A DNA stretch of 64,000 bases from Acidimicrobiia bacterium (lineage in GTDB: Bacteria > Actinomycetota > Acidimicrobiia > Acidimicrobiales > SKKL01). Shown here one piece after another: positions 1 through 9,044 of the stretch; position 1 is the first letter of the stretch, and each line of letters begins with the position of its first letter. The position numbers and the translations under genes are program-made. The notes under the pieces were generated by a model that worked only from the letters and a program-made list of their open reading frames with translations, ran no database searches and was not told the origin of the DNA. The stretch lies in assembly GCA_041676705.1 (NCBI GenBank), contig JBAYRL010000002.1, positions 372,001 through 436,000 of the forward strand, written 5' to 3'.

Positions 1-526
1 GCGGAGCGATCTGGCTACTTTTGACGCCGAAGCCATCGCCAGAATGATTGCCGCAACCCCAATACCTGTAATCACCGGGATCGGGCATGAAATCGACGAG
101 TCGATCGCTGATCGAGTGGCCTATCAAGCCTTCAAAACCCCCACCGCGGCCGCAGGCTTCTTAATCGAACGGGTAAATGACTTTCGTAAGCAGCTTGATG
201 ATTTAGCCAGCCTCAGTGCCAGCTTGGCACTGGAAGCGCTAGCCAAACAAGAAGACCGCATCGTGCGCTTAGGTGAGCGTGCTAGTGAACGCGCCAACAA
301 TGCCCTCGAACGTGCCGAAGCCAAAATCGAATCGTTACAGCGCTATGTTTCAGCACTTGATCCCGCGAAATTGTTGGCAAGGGGCTGGTCGATAACCCGC
401 ACCGCTGATGGCGAATTAGTGCGTAGCGTGAACGAACTGGGCGAAGGTTCCCACATCCACACGATGTTGCAAGACGGCACCATAACTAGTGCCATTCAAA
501 CCATAGAGAGAAAAACCGATGGGTGA
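1..526 (+). CDS. xseA: Exodeoxyribonuclease VII large subunit, C-terminal part (cut by window edge)
   Basis: Catalytic subunit of exonuclease VII, which degrades single-stranded DNA together with XseB. The reading frame is open from base 2, so the gene begins outside the window. The family hallmark segment PVITGIGHEIDESIADRVAY is followed by KTPTAAAGFLIERV, then a long alpha-helical region rich in Ala, Glu and Arg (coiled coil), and the C-terminal segment DPAKLLARGWSITRTADGELV typical of XseA. It overlaps xseB by 8 bases, so the two are translationally coupled. Confidence 0.95.
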   Translation, partial: RSDLATFDAEAIARMIAATPIPVITGIGHEIDESIADRVAYQAFKTPTAAAGFLIERVNDFRKQLDDLASLSASLALEALAKQEDRIVRLGERASERANNALERAEAKIESLQRYVSALDPAKLLARGWSITRTADGELVRSVNELGEGSHIHTMLQDGTITSAIQTIERKTDG

Positions 527-728
527 TTACCTAGAGGCCATGGCCGAGCTGGAACAGATTGCTTCCGAGCTCGACGGCAACAATTTGGACGTTGACCTGT
601 TGTCCTCTCGGGTGGCACGAGCCTTCGAGCTTGTTAACCTATTGCGTGAGCGTATTGAAGTAGCTCGAATGGAAGTTACCCGAGTAGTGGCTAGCCTCGA
701 AGCGCCAGATGACCCCGATAGAGTGTGA
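519..728 (+). CDS. xseB: Exodeoxyribonuclease VII small subunit
   Basis: 69-residue helical protein of the XseB family, which binds the large subunit in several copies. The pattern EAMAELEQIASELDGNNLDVDLLSSRVARAFELVNLLRERIE matches the two-helix XseB fold, with the usual length of 65-85 residues. It starts inside the end of xseA and ends 3 bases before the prenyl synthase gene, so all three are likely one transcript. Confidence 0.95.
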   Translation: MGDYLEAMAELEQIASELDGNNLDVDLLSSRVARAFELVNLLRERIEVARMEVTRVVASLEAPDDPDRV

Positions 729-731
729 AAA

Positions 732-1817
732 ATGCAAACCGACGCTTCGGACAAGGTCAGCTCCTGTGTGTCCGCGCCGGATGTTCTAACCGACATTGCT
801 GAGCGGGTCACTTCGCGGCTCGAGGGTATTTTAGCCAGCGAGATTGAGCGTTGGGGTGGTCTAGATCTTGATTTGGTGCCACCTTTGGCGTCGCTAAATA
901 GACTCGTCATGAGCGGCGGCAAGCGATTACGGGCCGCGTTTTGCCATTGGAGTTTTGTGGGTGCTGGGGGGGACCCGCTCGACTCTCAAGCACTCGATGC
1001 AGCGGCCGCTTTTGAACTACTCCAGGTGTTTGCCCTCATCCACGACGACGTGATGGACAACTCGGCCACGCGTCGTGGTATTCCAACCGTGCATGTGGAA
1101 TTTGCCGAGCGCCACGACCAGGAAGACTGGCGGGGTGAAGCCGAAAACTTTGGTGAAGGCGTGGCCATTTTGGTGGGTGATGTGGCCCATGTATATGCCG
1201 ACCGTTTGATGACAGGCATGCCCATTCAAGCCGCCGAAATCTGGCATGAGCTGCGCATTGAGGTGAATATCGGCCAGTACCTCGACTTATTAGGCACGGT
1301 GCGTGGCGACACTGATTTGGCAGCGGCCCAACGAATTTCTCGCTACAAATCTGGCAAATACACTATCGAGCGGCCGCTGCATTTAGGCGTTGCACTGCTT
1401 GGCCGTCTGCCAGAATTACAAGACCAGCTCGACCGCTACGGCGTTCCACTAGGTGAAGCGTTCCAATTACGTGACGACCTTTTGGGCGTATTCGGCCAAC
1501 CCGAGTTAACTGGCAAGCCCATCGGAGAAGACCTGCGGGAAGGTAAACCCACCCCGCTTTTGGCGATTGCCACCGCCAAGGCCACCCCTGGGGAGCGAGA
1601 AGTGCTGGCCACGGTAGGCAAAGCCGATCTGAGCGAGCGCGAAATCGCCCGTATCCAACAAGTATTGGAAGATACTGGTGCCCGCGACGTGGTTAATGCT
1701 TCGGTCGACCGTCTGACCACTCAAGCAGCTGCCTCGCTAGCTGACGCGCCGTTAGAAAAAGTGGCTCTCGACGCATTGGCTGATTTGGCCACCTACGTTG
1801 GTTGCCGAGACGAATAG
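732..1817 (+). CDS. Polyprenyl (geranylgeranyl-type) diphosphate synthase
   Basis: 361-residue trans-isoprenyl diphosphate synthase that condenses isopentenyl diphosphate with an allylic diphosphate. The first aspartate-rich motif is DDVMD at about residues 105-109, followed by the conserved SATRRG. The second is RDDLLGVFG near residue 245, and GGKRLR at about 62-67 binds substrate. Actinobacterial homologues (IdsA/GrcC types) make C15-C50 chains; the product length cannot be read here. It follows xseB by 3 bases, an arrangement also seen for ispA in other bacteria. It ends converging on the hydrolase pair. Confidence 0.9.
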   Translation: MQTDASDKVSSCVSAPDVLTDIAERVTSRLEGILASEIERWGGLDLDLVPPLASLNRLVMSGGKRLRAAFCHWSFVGAGGDPLDSQALDAAAAFELLQVFALIHDDVMDNSATRRGIPTVHVEFAERHDQEDWRGEAENFGEGVAILVGDVAHVYADRLMTGMPIQAAEIWHELRIEVNIGQYLDLLGTVRGDTDLAAAQRISRYKSGKYTIERPLHLGVALLGRLPELQDQLDRYGVPLGEAFQLRDDLLGVFGQPELTGKPIGEDLREGKPTPLLAIATAKATPGEREVLATVGKADLSEREIARIQQVLEDTGARDVVNASVDRLTTQAAASLADAPLEKVALDALADLATYVGCRDE

Positions 1818-1887
1818 CGCTTGGCAACAACAAACCTGACGGCGAAACAGAAACGGTGGCCGATACAGATAGTCGCAGTTCTGGTTG

Positions 1888-2553
1888 TTAAGGAATAGCT
1901 CCAAAGCGAGCCAGAGCGGCCTCGAGGGGTTCTTCACGCACCCCGTATTCCCCAGCCACCGCGGCAAGCCATTCGGGCTGAGTACGCGCACACACCACGA
2001 TGCATGGGTCAAGGTCGTTTAGATACACCGCTTGACGTACAAACGAGGTGGCGTAGTCAGGCGGCCGCACCTCCAAGGCCAGCTCATGCATGGCAAAGGG
2101 GTCGGGTGGGCTAGGCGCGTTGGTGTCAACACGCAGCAACACCCCACTCGGTGGTGTGGAACCACCTCCCGCGATTCCTGGGCCGTCATCAAGAATCGCA
2201 CCCTTCACTTCTTCAGGACGGCTGCCTGCCAGCATTAGAGCTAAATATGCTCCCTGTCCGCGACCGTAGACCGTTGCTGCCCCTAGGTGCCCAAGCGCCA
2301 CATCGGCGTCAGCCATCATCACTTCCGAGCTGTAACCGCCACCTTGTGGAACTGTCGATTCGCCGTGCCCGGTGATGTCTAGGGCGTAAATAGGTCCGGG
2401 CCAAGAAGCAAGGCTCTCGGGGGTACGCAAGGGTGACGATTCGCCCAACCCGTTTAACACCAACAACGCCCGACCTTCGCCCGACCTGAGTTGGTGGAGC
2501 GCCAAATCAATCTTGTTGTGACGAAGAAATGTAGTGGTTCGATTGGCGGTCAC
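1888..2553 (-). CDS. Alpha/beta-hydrolase-fold protein lacking the nucleophile (likely pseudoenzyme)
   Basis: 221 residues with an alpha/beta hydrolase layout: LLVLNGLGESSPL (oxyanion-type loop), IYALDITGHGES (strand and turn), and a nucleophile-elbow region ATVYGRGQGAYLAL. The elbow reads G-R-G-Q-G at about residues 97-101, so the usual Ser/Asp/Cys nucleophile of GxSxG is Gly99. No GH-type catalytic histidine follows in the C-terminal part. It overlaps the preceding functional-looking hydrolase gene by 4 bases (ATGA), which suggests coupled translation and perhaps a partnership. A catalytic function should not be assumed. Confidence 0.75.
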   Translation of the reverse strand: MTANRTTTFLRHNKIDLALHQLRSGEGRALLVLNGLGESSPLRTPESLASWPGPIYALDITGHGESTVPQGGGYSSEVMMADADVALGHLGAATVYGRGQGAYLALMLAGSRPEEVKGAILDDGPGIAGGGSTPPSGVLLRVDTNAPSPPDPFAMHELALEVRPPDYATSFVRQAVYLNDLDPCIVVCARTQPEWLAAVAGEYGVREEPLEAALARFGAIP

Positions 2554-3455
2554 GACAAGAACTCCAATACCAGATCAGCCACGGCTTGCGGGCGTTCAAT
2601 ATGCAAAAAATGGCCAGTGTCAGGCATTTCAATTACTCGACCGCCATAGGGCAAGTGCGGCTCTACATCGGCGAGCGAAGTACCCCAACCCATGGGCTCT
2701 TCAATGGTTGAAAGCACCCCGAATAACGGCATTGAAATCGAAGACAGCCGCTTTAGGGACCAGTCAGGACGGTATGGACCGAACCCTCCCATCCGCAAAG
2801 CCGGGTCAATGGTCCACCGATAACCGTCGTCGCTCTTAGAAGCCCCCACCGCAGCCAAATACAGCAACCATTCTTTGGAAAGCCTGGGGTTCATGTTGCC
2901 CCGACGTGCGGCTAGTTCTTCCAAGGTTCCCGGTTTACGAGAAAGTTCATGCGCTCGGCGTTGATGGTCTAGCCAAGAAGCCATTTCATCAGCCAACATG
3001 CGGGTGCGTTCATAACCGGAGATGTCGGGAGCTTGACGGTGTGAGGGTAGCCCGTCGAGGTTGACTAGTTTCGAAATACGCCACGGAGCAATATCGGCTA
3101 ACTGCAGCATCAAACTGCCGCCTTTGGAGTGACCCACCACCGGCAGCGGGTTGGTGGTGACTGAATCCATGACCGCCACCGCATCACGCACATCAGCATC
3201 CCAGTTATAAAGAGGTGCGTGCTCGGAAGCACCGTGGCCCCGTTGGTCCCACGCCACCACTCGCCAACCAGCTTTAGCTAAGAGCGGCGCGAATCCATCG
3301 TAAGTGCGCGCGAAGTCGAAACCACCGTGCACCAGCATTAGTGGCGGAGCGTTCTCATCTCCCCATTCATAAGCTTGCAAGAACACGCCAGAGCTGTTCA
3401 CCCGATAGGTGCGCTGCGGTGCTTCGGCACCGGGAAATGTTGCTGGGTCAGTCAC
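2550..3455 (-). CDS. Alpha/beta hydrolase
   Basis: 301-residue alpha/beta hydrolase with a complete catalytic set: oxyanion HGG in LMLVHGGFDFAR, AWDQRGHGAS, nucleophile elbow GHSKG with Ser110, and the C-terminal MPDTGHFLHIERP carrying the catalytic His. The substrate cannot be predicted; esterases, lactonases and haloalkane-like hydrolases share the pattern. It is first in a two-gene unit with the degenerate hydrolase and diverges from the Fur-family gene with a 75-base gap. Confidence 0.85.
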   Translation of the reverse strand: MTDPATFPGAEAPQRTYRVNSSGVFLQAYEWGDENAPPLMLVHGGFDFARTYDGFAPLLAKAGWRVVAWDQRGHGASEHAPLYNWDADVRDAVAVMDSVTTNPLPVVGHSKGGSLMLQLADIAPWRISKLVNLDGLPSHRQAPDISGYERTRMLADEMASWLDHQRRAHELSRKPGTLEELAARRGNMNPRLSKEWLLYLAAVGASKSDDGYRWTIDPALRMGGFGPYRPDWSLKRLSSISMPLFGVLSTIEEPMGWGTSLADVEPHLPYGGRVIEMPDTGHFLHIERPQAVADLVLEFLS

Positions 3456-3530
3456 GTCACAATGGTAGGTGCCCGAGCTGGAATCTTACATATTCTTAAC
3501 TTCTTAGGGTGGGCCGCTAGCCTGGGGGCT

Positions 3531-4031
3531 ATGGCTGCTCCTCGGATCGTTGCCCAGACCTCGAACGAAGTTCACGATACAGCCGCCCAATTGTTGCGTT
3601 CATCAGGTCAGCGTTACACGACCAGTCGCAAAGCGCTGGTGGAGATTTTGAGTGATGCTCCGCGTCCACTCACTATCCCCGAGATGATGGAAACCGATGA
3701 CAACATCGCCCAAAGCTCGGCCTACCGCAACTTGGGGGTTATGGAACGGGCAGGAGTTATCAACCGGGTTGTTACTACCGACGAGTTTGTACGTTACGAA
3801 CTAGCCGAAGCGTTGCTTGAGCATCATCACCATCTGATTTGCTCCAAATGTGGCGAGGTGAGCGACTTCGTAATGAGCGACGAGCATGAAGCCCGTCTTG
3901 ATGAGATCGCGCGGCAAGTTGCCCGGCTAACTAATTTCAAACTTATGGGTCACAACTTTGACCTTCTGGGCTATTGCTTCGACTGCACCAGTTGCCCGAA
4001 GAACGAAACCGCCAGCCAGGGTGCCGTTTAG
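3531..4031 (+). CDS. Fur-family metal-responsive repressor (Zur- or Mur-like)
   Basis: 166-residue winged-helix repressor. The DNA-binding part is SSGQRYTTSRKALVEILSDAPRPLTIPEMM...SSAYRNLGVMERAGVI. The dimer and metal part has HHHHLICSKCGEV and CFDCTSCPKN, i.e. two CxxC pairs for a structural zinc plus a His-rich sensing site. I chose ATG 3531 because the family homology starts just after it; a longer frame back to 3375 would overlap the divergent hydrolase gene. The next genes encode two metal exporters (GDT1 type and CDF), so it may control them, but whether it senses iron, zinc or manganese cannot be read. Confidence 0.88.
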   Translation: MAAPRIVAQTSNEVHDTAAQLLRSSGQRYTTSRKALVEILSDAPRPLTIPEMMETDDNIAQSSAYRNLGVMERAGVINRVVTTDEFVRYELAEALLEHHHHLICSKCGEVSDFVMSDEHEARLDEIARQVARLTNFKLMGHNFDLLGYCFDCTSCPKNETASQGAV

Positions 4032-4129
4032 CTAGTCGAGAGCTCTAAGTCGTCGTGGCGCCCGGTTGTTGCCGAAGCTTAATGAGGCCTGCGACACGGT
4101 TGATAGCGGCAACCTGTTGTTGGTGGCGT

Positions 4130-4885
4130 CTACCTTAAGGCTTCGGCCAGCATCAACACCCCGAAGACACCAAAGAGCGCGGCGGAGGTGTATTTGGTAG
4201 CTCGTGGCGAGATGCGGCTGCTTAGAAAACGCCCGGCGAAAACGGCGATGCACCCCGAGGTTATTATGCCGGCGGTGGCACCCAGCCATGCTCCAAACGG
4301 GTTACGGTCAGCCGCTATGGCGGCGGTGGCCAGCATCGACTTGTCACCAATTTCGGCCAGCATCATAGCCCCAATAATTCCAAGCACGATGCGTAGTGAA
4401 CCTTTGGCACCCAGCGCCCCCGCGCCCGCTACTGCTGCGTCGGTGATCGTATCGGCAGAAGTAGTAAGCACCTCGGGTTCTAATGCCTGCGAATTTGGTA
4501 ATAAACCCAATTCATCTTGCGCCGAGGTGCCGGTTGGAGCGGGCTTGACATCGGTCGAATCACCAGAGGCCGAGCTTGCTAATTGTGACGTGTCATCGGA
4601 GTTTATCTCCGAGTCATCGTCTTCATCTTTTTCGAGCAACGTCCAAACGGCGAAAGCCAAGAAGGAAATTCCAGCCACAATTCCAATCTGCTTGGAGGGC
4701 AGCGCTGACCCCAACAACCCGCCTAAGAGGGCGGCCAAAGCTTGGGTTAGGGCATACGCCAAACAGATTCCAGTGAGCACTATTTTGAGGCTGTAGCGGG
4801 TAGCGATTCCCATCGCCACTAGCTGGGTTTTGTCCCCCAGTTCCGCCACAAAAACTACTGCGAAAGCAACTAAGACCGCATCCAT
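4130..4885 (-). CDS. TMEM165/GDT1 (UPF0016) family cation exporter
   Basis: 251-residue integral membrane protein with the two family signatures: ELGDKTQLVAM near the N-terminus and EIGDKSMLATAA in the second half. The halves are inverted three-helix repeats joined by an acidic, Ser/Thr-rich loop of about 70 residues, which is longer than usual. Bacterial members (MneA and MgtE-unrelated GDT1 types) export Mn2+ or Ca2+ in exchange for protons; I infer Mn2+. It sits 21 bases downstream of the CDF exporter on the same strand, so the two are probably co-transcribed. Confidence 0.88.
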   Translation of the reverse strand: MDAVLVAFAVVFVAELGDKTQLVAMGIATRYSLKIVLTGICLAYALTQALAALLGGLLGSALPSKQIGIVAGISFLAFAVWTLLEKDEDDDSEINSDDTSQLASSASGDSTDVKPAPTGTSAQDELGLLPNSQALEPEVLTTSADTITDAAVAGAGALGAKGSLRIVLGIIGAMMLAEIGDKSMLATAAIAADRNPFGAWLGATAGIITSGCIAVFAGRFLSSRISPRATKYTSAALFGVFGVLMLAEALR

Positions 4886-4906
4886 TAGGTGTTGTACGTC
4901 TTTCGT

Positions 4907-5857
4907 TTAGCCCAAGGCGGTGACAATGTGGATTTCGTTGTCACAAGGGTGGCACTCTACCTCAAAAGTGGCATGGTGCAGCTGGTGTTCGCGCAAGAGC
5001 GCCTCACGGACCTCACTAAGCAACGCCTGCGCTTCATGAACCGCCATTTCACCATCCACGACTAGGTGAGCCGATAGCGAAGGCTCATCAGCGGCTGGTT
5101 CCCACAGGTGCATGTGATGAACTTCTACGATCCCGTCGATTGAAAGAATGGTTTCTGTAACTTTATCTATGTGGAGGTTGGGTGGCACCACGTCAAGCAA
5201 CACCCGCCCGCTTGAACGCAGGAGCCCAAAACCGGAATACCCAACCCAGATAGCAATGGCAATAGCCACCACCGGGTCGACCCAGGTGGCGTTAGCCCAC
5301 AACACGGCCGCGGCGGCGATAATCACTCCGCCAGATCCGGCGGCATCACCAATTAGGTGTACCACCGCTGCCTTGGTCGACATACTGTTGCCTGCTCGAG
5401 CCAAGGCCACCGCTGAGGCACCGTTAACGGTTAGGCCTATAACAGCCACCACCAGAATTGCTACCCCGTCCATGGGTTCGGGGTGCATGAGACGCCGTAT
5501 TGACTCCCACACGATCCAAAACGATGAAGCTACCAACAAGAAGGAACTGGCCAGCGCCCCCAACACATCGGCTCGGGCCCATCCGAAAGTGTTCTTGTGG
5601 CTGACTCCTTTGGTGGCTAACCGCAGGGCGACGAGCGCGATACCTAAGCCTGCCACGTCGACTACTTGGTGAGCGCTGTCGGCCATTAGGGCGATCGAGC
5701 CGAATATTACACCGGCGAAAATCTGCGCGACCGCAAGGATTGTGTTGGCGACCAATGCCGCCGCCACAACCTTGACAGGTGAGTTAGCTAGGCCGTGGGA
5801 ATGGTTGTGGCCATGCCCCGACCCGTGCCCATGCGAATGTTGGTGGCTAATAGCCAT
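4907..5857 (-). CDS. CDF-family zinc/cation efflux protein
   Basis: Cation diffusion facilitator with six expected membrane helices and a cytoplasmic C-terminal domain (LHIDKVTETILSIDGIVEVHHMHLW). The N-terminus is a His-rich metal-binding stretch (HSHGHGSGHGHNHSHG). Helix II carries the HxxxD-type site in ADSAHQVVD and helix V the second in HLIGDAAGS, which is the ZitB/CzcD pattern for Zn2+. I chose ATG 5857, directly before the His-rich region. A longer frame from 5926 would overlap the malic enzyme gene by 20 bases and adds nothing family-like; neither start has a strong ribosome binding site. Confidence 0.88.
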   Translation of the reverse strand: MAISHQHSHGHGSGHGHNHSHGLANSPVKVVAAALVANTILAVAQIFAGVIFGSIALMADSAHQVVDVAGLGIALVALRLATKGVSHKNTFGWARADVLGALASSFLLVASSFWIVWESIRRLMHPEPMDGVAILVVAVIGLTVNGASAVALARAGNSMSTKAAVVHLIGDAAGSGGVIIAAAAVLWANATWVDPVVAIAIAIWVGYSGFGLLRSSGRVLLDVVPPNLHIDKVTETILSIDGIVEVHHMHLWEPAADEPSLSAHLVVDGEMAVHEAQALLSEVREALLREHQLHHATFEVECHPCDNEIHIVTALG

Positions 5858-5906
5858 ATAGCTAGGTTGGCCAGTTTCGGCCCAAATAGCAACGGGAGAA
5901 TGACTC

Positions 5907-7304
5907 TCAGACGCGAATAACCCCATCGGCCACGGCAGCCGCCGCTACAGCCAGGCCAACTTCCACTGGTACGTCGCGGTCAAACACCGAGGGCACAATC
6001 TTGTCGGTATCAAGTTCGTCTTCGCTAACGGCGCGGGCAATAGCCTTGGCGGCGGCCAGCTTCATATTCTCGGTTATGGAATGGGCGTTGGCGTCTAGCG
6101 CCCCACGGAAAATACCGGGGAAAGCCAAGACGTTGTTGATTTGGTTGGGATAATCGCTGCGCCCAGTGGCAATGATGCGAGCCAATCCATCGGCCGCTTC
6201 AGGGCGGATTTCTGGTTCGGGATTAGCCAGCGCGAACACAATTGGGTCTTTGGCCATGCGTCGTAGATCGCTCGGCTCGACAATACCGGGGCCGCTAACG
6301 CCTACAAAGACGTCGGCACCCGCCAAAGCGTCGGTCAGCGGTCCGGAAACACGTTCGCGGTTGGTGTTCTTGGCGAACCATTCTTTAGCCGAGTTTAGAT
6401 TGTCGCGGCCTTCCCAAATGGCACCTTGGCGGTCGGTTCCAATCACTTCGCCCACCCCAGCACTTAGCAGAATTTTGCCAATGGCCACCCCAGCAGCACC
6501 CACTCCAGCGATAACCACCTTTTGGTCGGCAAGTTTGCGGCCAGTGAGCTTATTGGCGTTTTCCAGGGCGGCGAGCACTACCACGGCCGTGCCGTGCTGG
6601 TCGTCGTGGAACACCGGAATGTCGAGGCTGGCCTTTAGACGGTCTTCCACCTCGAAACACATGGGGGCAGAAATGTCTTCAAGGTTGACGCCACCAAAGG
6701 TGGGGGCCAACCGTTCCACGGTTTCGACAATCTCATCGGCGGTGCGAGCATTTATACAGATCGGGAAGGCATCAACACCAGCGAAAGATTTGAACAGTAA
6801 GGCTTTACCTTCCATAACTGGCATTGCGGCTTCGGGCCCGATGTCGCCCAAACCCAAAACTGCGGTGCCGTTGCTAACTATCGCTACCGTATTGCGGCGA
6901 ATGGTGAGGTCATGCGAACGCGAAACGTCTTCGTGGATAGCCATACAAACTCGAGCCACGCCCGGGGTGTAGGCCATGGAGAGGTCTTCGGCATCGCTGA
7001 CTGGAGCCAGTGGCAACACCTCAATTTTGCCGCCATCGTGCATTTTGAAGGTGCGGTCTTCCCAGGTGAGAAGCTCAAAACCACGTAGATTACGAATGAC
7101 ATCTAAGGCTTGAGCCTGATGGGCTTCGTCGCGGCAATTGATAATGACTTCCTCGTCGAGGTATCGACCTTTAGCTTCGAAACCTTTTAGGCCAATAATG
7201 TTGGCCCCTACTGCCCCTACTGCGGTGGCCAGTTCGCCCAAGGCACCGGGGCGATTCTCGAGGCGGACACGAACACGTAGGGAATAAGCTGCAGTAGTTG
7301 ACAT
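5907..7304 (-). CDS. NAD(P)-dependent malic enzyme with N-terminal ACT domain
   Basis: Oxidative decarboxylation of malate to pyruvate. Residues 1-80 form an ACT regulatory domain (RVRVRLENRPGALGELATAVGAVGANI), and the rest is a malic enzyme: SMAYTPGVARVCMAI, the VFHDDQHGTAVV metal-site motif, and Rossmann segment KVVIAGVGAAGVAIGKILL. The ACT fusion suggests allosteric control by a small ligand, as in related actinobacterial and firmicute enzymes. ATG 7304 is preferred over a TTG 9 bases upstream. A separate gap of 58 bases lies between it and pyrE. Confidence 0.92.
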   Translation of the reverse strand: MSTTAAYSLRVRVRLENRPGALGELATAVGAVGANIIGLKGFEAKGRYLDEEVIINCRDEAHQAQALDVIRNLRGFELLTWEDRTFKMHDGGKIEVLPLAPVSDAEDLSMAYTPGVARVCMAIHEDVSRSHDLTIRRNTVAIVSNGTAVLGLGDIGPEAAMPVMEGKALLFKSFAGVDAFPICINARTADEIVETVERLAPTFGGVNLEDISAPMCFEVEDRLKASLDIPVFHDDQHGTAVVVLAALENANKLTGRKLADQKVVIAGVGAAGVAIGKILLSAGVGEVIGTDRQGAIWEGRDNLNSAKEWFAKNTNRERVSGPLTDALAGADVFVGVSGPGIVEPSDLRRMAKDPIVFALANPEPEIRPEAADGLARIIATGRSDYPNQINNVLAFPGIFRGALDANAHSITENMKLAAAKAIARAVSEDELDTDKIVPSVFDRDVPVEVGLAVAAAAVADGVIRV

Positions 7305-7362
7305 GTCTCGCAACGGTACTGTTCTTCGGCAAAAGGTGACAGCCAGCCGAAGATTTTAGGTT

Positions 7363-7974
7363 TTAGCCCTCGTATTCAAAACCCAAATCGATGGCGGTTA
7401 CGAGAGGGTCGAAAGCTATTCCTTCGGCTTGTGCCATTGCAGCGCAGGTTCCGCCACGGTCGACAATGGGCATAATGACCACTGGGGTGGCCCCGAATTC
7501 TCGCACCACAGCAGCCGCTTCCATTGGTGAGGTTCCCCTGGTCACGGTGTCTTCCACAATGGCCACCATGTCGCCCGGTTTCAAAGCACCAGCGATTCGC
7601 CCGGTGACGCCGTGGTCTTTGGATTCTTTACGAATGCTAAAACTTCGCAGCTGGCGACCTTGGGTGGCGGCCACGGCGGCAATTCCAAAGGCCACCGGGT
7701 CGGCACCGGCGGTTAGCCCACCAATAGCAGTAACTTCGCTGGGTAGTTGGGCTAAAGCGACCTCGGCGACCAACAGAATTCCCTCGGGGCGACATGCTGT
7801 TTGTTTGGAATCGATAAACCAGGTGGTGGGTTTGCCAGATTTCAACACGAAGTCGCCGGTACGCACCGAGTAGGCCCTCAGATGCTCAATAAGCTTAGAT
7901 TTGGCCGAGGCAGCGGTGGTGTTGTTGGTATTGGTGCTGGCCTTGGTGTCACTGCTGGCGTTGATGTCAGACAT
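7363..7974 (-). CDS. pyrE: Orotate phosphoribosyltransferase
   Basis: 203 residues. Converts orotate and PRPP to orotidine 5'-phosphate in pyrimidine synthesis. Family features are the N-terminal FVLKSGKPTTWFIDSKQ (FxLxSGxxSxxF type) and the PRPP-binding loop MVAIVEDTVTRGTSPMEAA, an acidic pair followed by TRGTS. The first 25 residues are Ser/Thr/Asn-rich and probably flexible. Its ATG overlaps the end of purM by 8 bases, so it is the last gene of a pur operon although it belongs to the pyrimidine pathway. Confidence 0.93.
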   Translation of the reverse strand: MSDINASSDTKASTNTNNTTAASAKSKLIEHLRAYSVRTGDFVLKSGKPTTWFIDSKQTACRPEGILLVAEVALAQLPSEVTAIGGLTAGADPVAFGIAAVAATQGRQLRSFSIRKESKDHGVTGRIAGALKPGDMVAIVEDTVTRGTSPMEAAAVVREFGATPVVIMPIVDRGGTCAAMAQAEGIAFDPLVTAIDLGFEYEG

Positions 7975-9028
7975 ATTGCACCGTTCCGTTACCGCGCTCG
8001 ACTTGGCCTATTTGCACTGCGCGATGGCCGAGGGTGCGCAGCTTGTCGATGGCTTTGTGAGCTTCTTTTGCGGGCACAATTACCGCCATGCCGATACCCA
8101 TGTTGAAGACCTGGTGCATCTCTTGGTCGCTAACCCGACCCAGTGTTTGAATCTCGGTGAAGATGCGCGGCACTTCCCAGCTACTGCGAGTGAGGTGAGC
8201 GTCTAGCCTCTTGCCTAAGACCCGAGGCAGGTTTCCCGAGATACCACCGCCGGTGATGTGCGAAACGGCTCGCACTTCGACATGGCGCACGAGGGCGTTA
8301 ATGGCCGGTGAGTATATGACCGAAGGGGCTAAGAGCTCTTCACCAAGGGTGTGATTTGCCCCTTCGTAGGCCGGACCGTCCAGGGGTTTTTGGGCTAGTT
8401 CAAGCAACACACGCCGTGCTAATGAGTAGCCATTAGAACGTAAGTTGGGTGAAGGCAGCCCAATGATGGCATCGCCTTGGGCTACTTTGTCGCCCGTGAT
8501 GAGCTGATCACGCTCAACGACACCTACCGAGAAGCCCACCAGGTCGAACTCACCGGGCTCCATGGCACCTGGGTGTTCCGCCATTTCACCGCCGATGAGG
8601 GCGCATCCAGAGGTGCGACAGCCTTCGGCGATGCCTTCAATTAGCGATTCGATATGGTCGGGGTCGAGTCGGCCAACCGCGATGTAGTCGAGGAAGAACA
8701 ACGGCTCTGCACCTTGGCAGGCCAAATCATCAACACACATGGCCACCAGGTCAACGCCGATGGTGTTGAAGCGCCCAAGTTTTTGGGCGATGAGAGCCTT
8801 GGTACCCACGCCGTCGGTAGAGGACACAAGCAGGGGTCGGCGATATTTGTTGGCGGAAAATTCGAAAAGGCCGCCGAAGCCGCCAATGTCACCCACAACC
8901 TCGGGGCGAAAGGTGGAGCGAACGTTTTCTTTGATTCGCTCGACTGCCGCGGCACCAGCGGCAATATCTACGCCCGCAGCGGCGTAGGTTTCGCCACCGG
9001 TCGAGGTTGATTGATCGGAATCGGTCAA
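7967..9028 (-). CDS. purM: Phosphoribosylaminoimidazole (AIR) synthetase
   Basis: Cyclises FGAM to AIR with ATP in purine synthesis. Conserved segments: YAAAGVDIAAGAAAVERIK at the N-terminus, DGVGTKALIAQ, LVAMCVDDLACQGAEPLFFLDYIA, LIGGEMAEHPG and HITGGGISGNLPRV. I place the start at TTG 9028, with AAGGA six bases before it and 14 bases after the purF stop. A longer frame from ATG 9109 would overlap purF by 65 bases and adds a Pro/Ser-rich, non-conserved head. 353 residues is the normal size. Confidence 0.94.
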   Translation of the reverse strand: MTDSDQSTSTGGETYAAAGVDIAAGAAAVERIKENVRSTFRPEVVGDIGGFGGLFEFSANKYRRPLLVSSTDGVGTKALIAQKLGRFNTIGVDLVAMCVDDLACQGAEPLFFLDYIAVGRLDPDHIESLIEGIAEGCRTSGCALIGGEMAEHPGAMEPGEFDLVGFSVGVVERDQLITGDKVAQGDAIIGLPSPNLRSNGYSLARRVLLELAQKPLDGPAYEGANHTLGEELLAPSVIYSPAINALVRHVEVRAVSHITGGGISGNLPRVLGKRLDAHLTRSSWEVPRIFTEIQTLGRVSDQEMHQVFNMGIGMAVIVPAKEAHKAIDKLRTLGHRAVQIGQVERGNGTVQYV

Positions 9029-9044
9029 TGTTTGTCCTTGGCTG

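Noticed and set aside
3375..3530. 52-residue N-terminal extension of the Fur-family protein
   Set aside because: It overlaps the opposite hydrolase gene and its promoter zone, and family homology starts only after ATG 3531.
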